From assembly GCA_050329575.1 (NCBI GenBank), contig JBHJOP010000028.1, positions 1 through 16,590 of the forward strand: DNA of 16,590 nucleotides, in the 5' to 3' direction. The translations under genes and the position numbers were made by a program. Position 1 is the first letter of the stretch. Every line of letters begins with the position of its first letter. The notes beneath the pieces are model-generated. The model saw only the letters and a program-made list of their open reading frames with translations. It did not search any database and had not been told where the DNA came from. This DNA is from JAUXFS01 sp050329575. Its GTDB lineage: Bacteria; Pseudomonadota; Alphaproteobacteria; Rhodospirillales; Defluviicoccaceae. Positions 5,687-10,930 of this stretch are shown piece after piece.

Positions 5687-6277
5687 CTAGACGATCCGGC
5701 AGGCTTCGTCGAACTCGAGCCTCCGGTTTCGCGGGTGCAGCTTGCCGGGATCGCCGTGGCCGAGGTTGCAGAGGAAGTTGGAACGGACCCGCGTTCCGGC
5801 GAAGAAGGCCTCGTCGACCTTGGCGTTGTCGAACCCGGACATCGGCCCGCAGTCGAGCCCGAGCGCCCGCGCGGCGAGCATGAAATAGGCCCCCTGGAGG
5901 CTGCCGTTGCGGAACGCGGTGGTTTCGATGAGAGCGGCGTTGCCGACGAACCACGCGCGGGCGTCGGTGTGGGGAAAAAGCTCGGGCAGCCGGTCATGGA
6001 ATGCGAGGTCGTGGCCGATGATCGCCGTCGCCGGCGCCGCCATCGTCTTGTCGACGTTGCCGGCCATCAGACAGGGCCTCAACATCGCCTTGGCCTCCGG
6101 CGACACCACGAACACGATGCGCGCCGGACTGCAATTGGCGCTGGTCGGACCCATTCGCGCCAAGTCCCACGCCGCGCGCAGCTCGTCTTCGCCGACCGGT
6201 TCGTCGATCCAGCCGTTGTGGGTCCGGGCGTCCCGAAACAGAACGTCCAGCGCCCGTTCGTCGATGATCGCACCCAC
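5687..6277 (-). CDS. rutE: RutE/HadB-type NADPH flavin reductase (probable malonic semialdehyde reductase, nitroreductase fold)
   Basis: A 196-residue flavoprotein of the nitroreductase superfamily, the same length as E. coli RutE. RutE reduces malonic semialdehyde to 3-hydroxypropionate in the Rut pyrimidine-degradation pathway. Segments DARTHNGW (16-23), GPTSANCSPARIVF (43-56), LGLDCGPMSGFD and the C-terminal FDEAC are near-identical to what I recall of RutE. The start is GTG at 6275-6277, with GGAGGAACAGGAGA just upstream as ribosome-binding site. No other rut genes are visible, so the substrate is uncertain and a general detoxifying reductase is possible. It lies 84 bases downstream of the Bax-like gene and is convergent with ddpX. 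Confidence 0.9.
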   Translation of the reverse strand: MGAIIDERALDVLFRDARTHNGWIDEPVGEDELRAAWDLARMGPTSANCSPARIVFVVSPEAKAMLRPCLMAGNVDKTMAAPATAIIGHDLAFHDRLPELFPHTDARAWFVGNAALIETTAFRNGSLQGAYFMLAARALGLDCGPMSGFDNAKVDEAFFAGTRVRSNFLCNLGHGDPGKLHPRNRRLEFDEACRIV

Positions 6278-6314
6278 TCTCCTGTTCCTCCACCGTCAGT
6301 GGTTGACCGGCCCC

Positions 6315-6336
6315 CGGGCGGGGTCGAGGCCGCCCG
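6315..6336. other. Hairpin between the Bax-like gene and rutE
   Basis: CGGGCGG at 6315-6321 and CCGCCCG at 6330-6336 form a perfect 7-bp stem with an eight-base loop. Together with the palindrome at 6344-6357 it fills most of the spacer. There is no T-tract; it may attenuate or terminate transcription between the two genes, or stabilise an RNA end. Confidence 0.35.
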
Positions 6337-6343
6337 AGGGCTT

Positions 6344-6357
6344 CGCTCCCGGGAGCG
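6344..6357 (-). terminator. 14-bp palindrome directly after the Bax-like gene
   Basis: CGCTCCCGGGAGCG is a perfect palindrome that folds as a 5-bp stem with a CCGG loop. It starts four bases after the Bax-like stop codon on the minus strand. Its position suits a terminator, but no U-tract follows. Confidence 0.35.
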
Positions 6358-6361
6358 CCGT

Positions 6362-7345
6362 TCAGGATCCGACCGCGCCGCCGATCCCTGGGTGGCGCAA
6401 TCGGGCCTGATCGAACCGCCCGAGGTCGTTGGTTTCGATCAGGGTGCGGAGCGCCTTCGGGTAGCGTTGACCGTCCTCCGCGTAGCGATCGAGATAGCCG
6501 GCGAGCCGGAGGCTGTCGAGAGGAACACCGTCCCGCCGCATCGACGCCCGGGCGTCGCGAAAGGCGCCGTAGACGGGGTGGGTGTTGAGATTGAACGCAT
6601 AGGCGCGGACCGACTCGAGAAGGGTGGGGAAGACCCGGACGCGGTGGGTCCGGCCCTCCTCGCGCCGTTCCGGGACGAGATCGCCGCTGCCGGTGAAGGT
6701 CCGCTGTCCGAACAGGGCATTGCCCTCGCGCACGAACCGGGACGTTCCCCAGCCGCTCTCGATCACCGCCTGGGCGAGCGCCAGCGACGTCGGGATCACG
6801 TCCACGCGTCGGGCGAGGGCGTCGAGGTCGTCCGGCGCCACTCCGTAGCGTTCGGCGGTGACGATCAGCCACAGCCGGTCGACCGCGTCGAGGCGCTGCT
6901 CCATCCGCAGGCGATAGCGCACCTCCCACAGGCGGCGGCGATCGGCGTCGATCTCCTCGTTCGCCTGCAGCACCAGGGGCAGAACCGTCTGGACGAACAG
7001 CGCCTTCCGGGTCGCGATCGCGTCGATCGCGTCGATGTCGGCGGGCAGGCGGGCGAGGAACAGCCGCGGCACGTCGTCCTCGCCGGCGATCACCGTCCCG
7101 AGATCGTAGTCGAGATCGGCGAAGGTCCGCGACAGCGCCTCGACCGTTGGGCGCCGTCCGGCCGCCGGCCGATCGCGGCTCCCGACCACCGGCATCGCCC
7201 AGCCCGCGTCGGTGATCAGGCTCGCCTCCGGGATCGGCCGCGGCACCGCCGTCTGCGCCGCCGGAGGCGCCATCACGGAAGCGGCCATCGACAGTCCGAT
7301 CATCGCCGCCAGCGCAACGATGTGACAGGCCTGGTATGGTTTCAT
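6362..7345 (-). CDS. Bax-like exported glucosaminidase (GH73-related)
   Basis: A 327-residue protein resembling E. coli Bax, a family with an N-acetylglucosaminidase (FlgJ/GH73-like) domain predicted to cleave peptidoglycan. The first ~25 residues (MKPYQ, then hydrophobic AALAAMIGLSMAASVMA-like sequence) look like a signal peptide, so it should act in the periplasm. The catalytic region is LALAQAVIESGWGTSRF at 188-204, with E196 as likely acid, followed by NALFGQ at 209-214. The segment around 240-300 (FPTLLESVRAYAFNLN, YAEDGQRYPKAL) is typical of the domain. The ATG at 7343-7345 has GGCGGGAACGAG upstream. It is separated from nfuA by a terminator-like hairpin and probably has its own promoter. 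The symbol bax is not assigned because the biological role is unknown. Confidence 0.88.
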   Translation of the reverse strand: MKPYQACHIVALAAMIGLSMAASVMAPPAAQTAVPRPIPEASLITDAGWAMPVVGSRDRPAAGRRPTVEALSRTFADLDYDLGTVIAGEDDVPRLFLARLPADIDAIDAIATRKALFVQTVLPLVLQANEEIDADRRRLWEVRYRLRMEQRLDAVDRLWLIVTAERYGVAPDDLDALARRVDVIPTSLALAQAVIESGWGTSRFVREGNALFGQRTFTGSGDLVPERREEGRTHRVRVFPTLLESVRAYAFNLNTHPVYGAFRDARASMRRDGVPLDSLRLAGYLDRYAEDGQRYPKALRTLIETNDLGRFDQARLRHPGIGGAVGS

Positions 7346-7430
7346 CTCGTTCCCGCCGGACGGCGACGCGCGGCACCTGCCGCCGCCGCCGGTCCGATCC
7401 CCTCGTTCAGCGCGAAGAAACCCGATCCGC

Positions 7431-7460
7431 TTTCTAAGCGATTCGCGGCCCGTTGTTCAA
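7431..7460 (-). promoter_or_regulatory. Candidate promoter of the Bax-like gene with CGAATCG repeats
   Basis: On the minus strand TTGAAC (7455-7460) and TAGAAA (7431-7436) are separated by 18 bases, each matching the sigma70 consensus at four of six positions. The heptamer CGAATCG occurs twice in the same orientation, at 7463-7469 just upstream of the -35 and at 7439-7445 within the spacer, 24 bases apart. This could be a regulator site. The leader to the ATG would be about 80 bases. Confidence 0.35.
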
Positions 7461-7480
7461 AACGATTCGACACCGCCGGG

Positions 7481-7506
7481 AAAAACCCAGCGCTGCCAGG
7501 GCGCTG
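7481..7506 (-). terminator. Intrinsic terminator downstream of nfuA
   Basis: Read on the minus strand, CAGCGC, loop CCTGGCA and GCGCTG form a perfect 6-bp stem, extendable by a G-U pair, followed by GG and five T. It lies 70 bases beyond the nfuA stop. This is the only hairpin in the window with a proper T-tract. It should end transcripts coming through nfuA and isolate the downstream Bax-like gene. Confidence 0.62.
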
Positions 7507-7528
7507 ACAGAATTGCGCGGCCGTCGCG

Positions 7529-7545
7529 GCGGGCCCGGAGCCCGC
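7529..7545. other. Short GC hairpin after nfuA
   Basis: GCGGGC at 7529-7534 and GCCCGC at 7540-7545 pair around CCGGA. It lies between the nfuA stop and the T-tract terminator and may stabilise the 3' end. In such GC-rich DNA it could also be chance. Confidence 0.3.
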
Positions 7546-7575
7546 GGACGCGCGCCCTGGGGGCCGAGAACGGGG

Positions 7576-8127
7576 TTACCAGTCGGCGACCGACCGGACT
7601 TCCCGGACCTCCGGCACGTAGTACCGGAGCATGTTCTCGATGCCGTGCTTGAGGGTCGCCGTCGAGCTGGGACAGCCCGAGCACGAACCCTGCATGTGGA
7701 GGTAGACGATGCCGTCCTCGAATCCCTGGAAGACGATGTCGCCGCCGTCCTGGGCGACCGCCGGCCGGACACGGGTCTCGAGCAGCTCCTTGATCTGGGC
7801 GACGACGGCGTTCTCCTCGCCCTCGTCTTCGAGAGCGGCGTCACCGGCGAGGACCGGCACCCCGGAGGTGAAGTGATCCATGATCGCGCTCAGGATGAGC
7901 GGCTTCATCACCTCCCAGTCCCGTGTCGGCATCTTCGTCACGGTGATGAAATCGCTGCCCAGAAAGACCCCGGCGACGCCGTCGATCTCGAACAGACGAA
8001 GCGCCAGCGGCGAACGGGCCGCCTCCTCGGGATCGGCGAAGTTCGCGGTCCCGCGGTTCACGACTTCGCATCCGGGGAGGAACTTCAGGGTCGCCGGATT
8101 GGGGGTCGGCTCGGTCTGAATGAACAT
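7576..8127 (-). CDS. nfuA: NifU-family Fe-S cluster scaffold/carrier (Nfu)
   Basis: A 183-residue protein with the two-domain layout of alphaproteobacterial and mitochondrial Nfu. The N-terminal Nfu_N domain is at about 1-88, starting MFIQTEPTPNPATLKF. The C-terminal NifU domain is at about 105-175, with the cluster-binding pair C149-SG-C152 in GSCSGCPSS. It delivers 4Fe-4S clusters to client proteins; MiaB, encoded in this window, is a plausible client. The ATG at 8125-8127 matches the family start. GAGGAG lies about 11 bases upstream, inside the last of three tandem 14-mers. The frame is open further upstream but shows no homologous sequence. A terminator-like hairpin follows the gene. Confidence 0.95.
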   Translation of the reverse strand: MFIQTEPTPNPATLKFLPGCEVVNRGTANFADPEEAARSPLALRLFEIDGVAGVFLGSDFITVTKMPTRDWEVMKPLILSAIMDHFTSGVPVLAGDAALEDEGEENAVVAQIKELLETRVRPAVAQDGGDIVFQGFEDGIVYLHMQGSCSGCPSSTATLKHGIENMLRYYVPEVREVRSVADW

Positions 8128-8140
8128 CGCGCTGCTTTCT

Positions 8141-8182
8141 CCTCTGCTTCGGGTCCGCTGCTTCGGCTCCGCTGCGTCGGGC
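8141..8182. repeat. Three tandem imperfect 14-mers in the nfuA leader
   Basis: Units on the plus strand are CCTCTGCTTCGGGT (8141-8154), CCGCTGCTTCGGCT (8155-8168) and CCGCTGCGTCGGGC (8169-8182). In the nfuA transcript they read as purine-rich units ending in GCAGCGG or GCAGAGG. The last unit supplies the AGAGGAG Shine-Dalgarno of nfuA. A 7-bp hairpin abuts the array at 8183. Confidence 0.75.
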
Positions 8183-8203
8183 GACCGCGCTGGCCCCGCG
8201 GTC
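8183..8203 (-). other. Hairpin in the trpS-nfuA spacer
   Basis: GACCGCG at 8183-8189 and CGCGGTC at 8197-8203 form a perfect 7-bp stem with the seven-base loop CTGGCCC. It lies 43 bases after the trpS stop and directly beside the tandem 14-mers. It may be a weak terminator for trpS or a structured element of the nfuA leader; no T-tract follows. Confidence 0.45.
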
Positions 8204-8220
8204 CGGCCCCGTCCGATCGA

Positions 8221-8249
8221 AACATGGGCGGTCGGTCGCCGACAATCAA
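8221..8249 (-). promoter_or_regulatory. Weak candidate promoter for nfuA overlapping the trpS stop
   Basis: TTGATT (8244-8249) and CATGTT (8221-8226) are spaced 17 bases apart on the minus strand. They match the consensus at four and three of six positions. The -35 contains the trpS TGA, the same layout as the stronger trpS promoter over the murJ stop. Read-through from trpS is the alternative. Confidence 0.28.
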
Positions 8250-9262
8250 GAACCGGCCGGCGGTGCCGGCGGCAGGAATCCGACGACTTCGAAGATCTCG
8301 CGCAAGATCGGTTCGGCAATCGCCGCGGCACGGGCGGCGCCGTCGCGGAGGATGCCGTCGACGTAGCCGGGGTCCTTCTGCAGGCGCCGGCATTCGGCGC
8401 CGATCGGGGCCAGCGTCTCGACCGCGAGGTCCGCCAGCGCCGCCTTGAAGGTCGAGAACGGGGCACCGCCGAAGCGGGCGCACACCCGGTCGATCTCGAT
8501 GTCCGCCAGCGCCGCGTAGATGCCCATCAGGTTCGCCGCCTCCGGGCGCCCCGCGAAACCTTCCGGTGTTTCGGGCAGGAAGTGGGGATCGCTCTTGGAT
8601 CGGCGGATCTTGAGGCGGATGGTGTCGGCGTCGTCGATCAGGTTGATGCGCGACTGGTCCGACGGATCCGACTTGCTCATCTTCTTGGTGCCGTCGCGGA
8701 GCGACATCACCCGCGTTGCCGGACCGAAGATCAGCGGCTCGACGATCGGAAACAGCGCGATGCCGTAGTCGTTGTTGAACTTCTGGGCGATGTCGCGACA
8801 GAGTTCCAGGTGCTGCTTCTGGTCCTCGCCGACCGGCACGTGGGTCGCCTTGTAGAGAAGGATGTCGGCGGCCATCAGGTTGGGATAGACGAACAGTCCG
8901 ACCGACGCGTTCTCCCGGTTCTTGCCCGCCTTGTCCTTGAACTGGGTCATCCGGTTGAGCCAGCCGAGCCGGGCGACGCAGTTGAAGATCCAGGCGAGCT
9001 GGGCGTGACCGGCCACGTGGCTCTGCACGAAGACGATGCTGCGCCCGGGATCGACGCCGGCGGCGAGCACCGCGGCCGCGACCTCCCGGGTGCTGGCCGT
9101 CACCTCCCCGGGATCCTGCCAGACGGTGATCGCGTGCATGTCGACCATGCAGAAGATGCAGTCGTAGTCGTCCTGCAACCGCACCCAGTTGCGGATCGCC
9201 CCGAGATAGTTGCCGAGATGCAGGTTTCCCGTCGGCTGAATACCGGAAAAAATGCGTTTCAT
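8246..9262 (-). CDS. trpS: Tryptophanyl-tRNA synthetase
   Basis: A 338-residue class I aminoacyl-tRNA synthetase that charges tRNA-Trp. The N-terminal SGIQPTGNLHLGNYLGA (6-22) contains the HIGH-type motif. GEDQKQHLEL is at 145-154, and the KMSKS loop is exact at 194-198 (GTKKMSKSDP). Length is normal for bacterial TrpRS. The ATG at 9260-9262 is supported by GGAGG four to five bases upstream. A good sigma70-like promoter overlaps the end of murJ, so trpS can be expressed apart from the upstream genes. No Trp-rich leader peptide or T-box-like element is seen in the short leader. Confidence 0.98.
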   Translation of the reverse strand: MKRIFSGIQPTGNLHLGNYLGAIRNWVRLQDDYDCIFCMVDMHAITVWQDPGEVTASTREVAAAVLAAGVDPGRSIVFVQSHVAGHAQLAWIFNCVARLGWLNRMTQFKDKAGKNRENASVGLFVYPNLMAADILLYKATHVPVGEDQKQHLELCRDIAQKFNNDYGIALFPIVEPLIFGPATRVMSLRDGTKKMSKSDPSDQSRINLIDDADTIRLKIRRSKSDPHFLPETPEGFAGRPEAANLMGIYAALADIEIDRVCARFGGAPFSTFKAALADLAVETLAPIGAECRRLQKDPGYVDGILRDGAARAAAIAEPILREIFEVVGFLPPAPPAGS

Positions 9263-9301
9263 GATCCTCCGACACTCTTTTCGGTTGCGACGGCCGGGCG
9301 G

Positions 9302-9330
9302 TTTATGGCGGTTGCGGCGCAGCGGGTCAA
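9302..9330 (-). promoter_or_regulatory. Promoter of trpS overlapping the murJ stop codon
   Basis: On the minus strand TTGACC (9325-9330, five of six -35 matches) and CATAAA (9302-9307, four of six -10 matches) are separated by exactly 17 bases. The -35 contains the murJ TGA (9327-9329). The expected start near 9295 leaves a leader of about 33 bases to the trpS ATG. Confidence 0.6.
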
Positions 9331-10880
9331 GCGATGTCCCGGCCCCGCATCAAACGGCGCAGGTCGCTGAGGCCGGCGGCGCCGGTGAGCTGGGCGGCCG
9401 CGGCGAAGGTCGCCGCGCCGATGCCGACCAGCACCGCCAGTGCCGCCGCGCGGCGCGCGAGCCCGGCGGCGAGCCAGTCCGCCAGCCCTACCTGGAGAAG
9501 GACGAGCACCGCGGCCATCACCGCGCTCGCCAGCAGCATCCGCGGCAGCCGGCCGGCGAGACGGGCGTCGATCCTGAGGAAGCCGCGGCGGTACAGGATC
9601 AGCGCCAGCAGGCCGGCGTTCAGCCATGACGAGACGGAGGTCGCGACGGCGATGCCGACGTGCAGGAACGGCCCCATCAGGAGCAGGTTCAAGAGCAGGT
9701 TGACGACCGTCGTCACCGCCGCGATGCGCACCGGCGTGACCGTGTCCTCGCGGGCGAAATAGCCCGGGGTGAGCGCCTTGGCGAGGACGTAGGCGGGCAG
9801 ACCGGTCGCGTAGGCGGCGAGCGCCATCGCCGTCGCCCGCGCCTCCGCCGGGCCGAATTCGCCGCGCTCGAACAGCACCGAGATCACCGGCCCGGCGATC
9901 ACCAGGAGCGCCGCCGCCGCCGGCAGGGTGAACAGGAAGGCGATCTCGAGGGCACGGTTCTGGCTGTGGAGGGCGGCGTCGGCATGGCCGGCGCGGACCT
10001 GCCTGGACAGCACCGGCAACAGCGCGGTGCCGACCGCGACCCCGACGATGCCGAGCGGCAGCTGGTTGACCCGGTCGGCATAGAACAGGAACGAGATCGA
10101 CCCCGAGGGCAGCAGCGAAGCGATGATGGTGTCGAGCAGCAGATTGATCTGGTAGATGCCGGCGCCGATCGCCACCGGCAGCGCCCGCCGCATCAACTGG
10201 CGGACGCGCGGCGTCAGGCGCGGCCGCGGCAGCCGCAGCCAGACGCCGGCCCGTCCGCAGGCGACCAGAAGCCACGCGAACTGGATCACCCCCGCCGCCG
10301 CGACCCCCCAGGCGAGGGCATGCCCGGGGCTCGCGGTCAGCGGCGACAGCCCGACCAGCGCCAGGATCAGACACAGGTTGAGCAGGATCGGCGCCGCGGC
10401 GGCCGCGGCGAAGCGTCCCAGGGAGTTGAGCACCCCGGCCATCAGCGAGACGACCGAGATGAACAGCAAATAAGGAAAGGTGATCCGCGAGAACAGCACC
10501 GCGAGATCGAACTTCTCCGGACTCGCCGCGAATCCCGGCGCCATCCCGTACATCGCCACCGGCATCGCGATCTGCATCGCGGTGACGAACAGCAGCAGCG
10601 CCGGCACCAGGACGCCGAGGGCCTGCTCGGCGAACGCCCGCGCCCGCTCCCGGCCCTCGGTCTCCAGGGCCCCGGCGAAGATCGGCACGAACGCGGCGCT
10701 GAACGCGCCCTCGGCGAACAGCCGCCGGAACAGGTTGGGGAACTTGAAGGCGACGAAGAAGGCGTCCGCCGCCATCCCGGCGCCCAGCATCGATGCGATC
10801 AGGATGTCGCGCACGAACCCGAACACCCGGCTGACCGAGGTCAACCCGCCGATGGTGGCGATCGATCGGACGAGCGGCAT
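9327..10880 (-). CDS. murJ: Lipid II flippase MurJ (MviN)
   Basis: A 517-residue integral membrane protein of the MOP superfamily that moves lipid II across the cytoplasmic membrane for peptidoglycan synthesis. The N-terminus MPLVRSIATIGG leads into SRVFGFVRDILIA, a strong MurJ signature. It is followed by the DAFFVAFKFPNLFRRLFAEGAF region (residues about 39-60), where conserved Arg residues line the cavity. Many hydrophobic segments follow, consistent with the 14 helices of the family. FYADRVNQLPLGIVG and PAYVLAKALTPGYFAREDT are further signatures. The ATG at 10878-10880 lacks an obvious Shine-Dalgarno, but the N-terminus aligns well. The same frame stays open upstream through glnD for a great length, which is a GC-rich artefact. 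It lies 50 bases after glnD and is probably co-transcribed with it. Confidence 0.97.
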   Translation of the reverse strand: MPLVRSIATIGGLTSVSRVFGFVRDILIASMLGAGMAADAFFVAFKFPNLFRRLFAEGAFSAAFVPIFAGALETEGRERARAFAEQALGVLVPALLLFVTAMQIAMPVAMYGMAPGFAASPEKFDLAVLFSRITFPYLLFISVVSLMAGVLNSLGRFAAAAAAPILLNLCLILALVGLSPLTASPGHALAWGVAAAGVIQFAWLLVACGRAGVWLRLPRPRLTPRVRQLMRRALPVAIGAGIYQINLLLDTIIASLLPSGSISFLFYADRVNQLPLGIVGVAVGTALLPVLSRQVRAGHADAALHSQNRALEIAFLFTLPAAAALLVIAGPVISVLFERGEFGPAEARATAMALAAYATGLPAYVLAKALTPGYFAREDTVTPVRIAAVTTVVNLLLNLLLMGPFLHVGIAVATSVSSWLNAGLLALILYRRGFLRIDARLAGRLPRMLLASAVMAAVLVLLQVGLADWLAAGLARRAAALAVLVGIGAATFAAAAQLTGAAGLSDLRRLMRGRDIA

Positions 10881-10930
10881 GGCCGCGTGTCTAACCGGTT
10901 TTCGGGACGAGGGAAAGCGGGCCCGAGGGG

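Noticed and set aside
5735..7507. 590-codon plus-strand open frame opposite rutE and the Bax-like gene
   Set aside because: Composition-driven antisense frame without recognisable domains; both minus-strand genes are well supported.
9263..9301. Tryptophan attenuator or T-box-like leader before trpS
   Set aside because: The leader is only about 33 bases from the likely start, with no Trp codon cluster and no terminator/antiterminator pairing.
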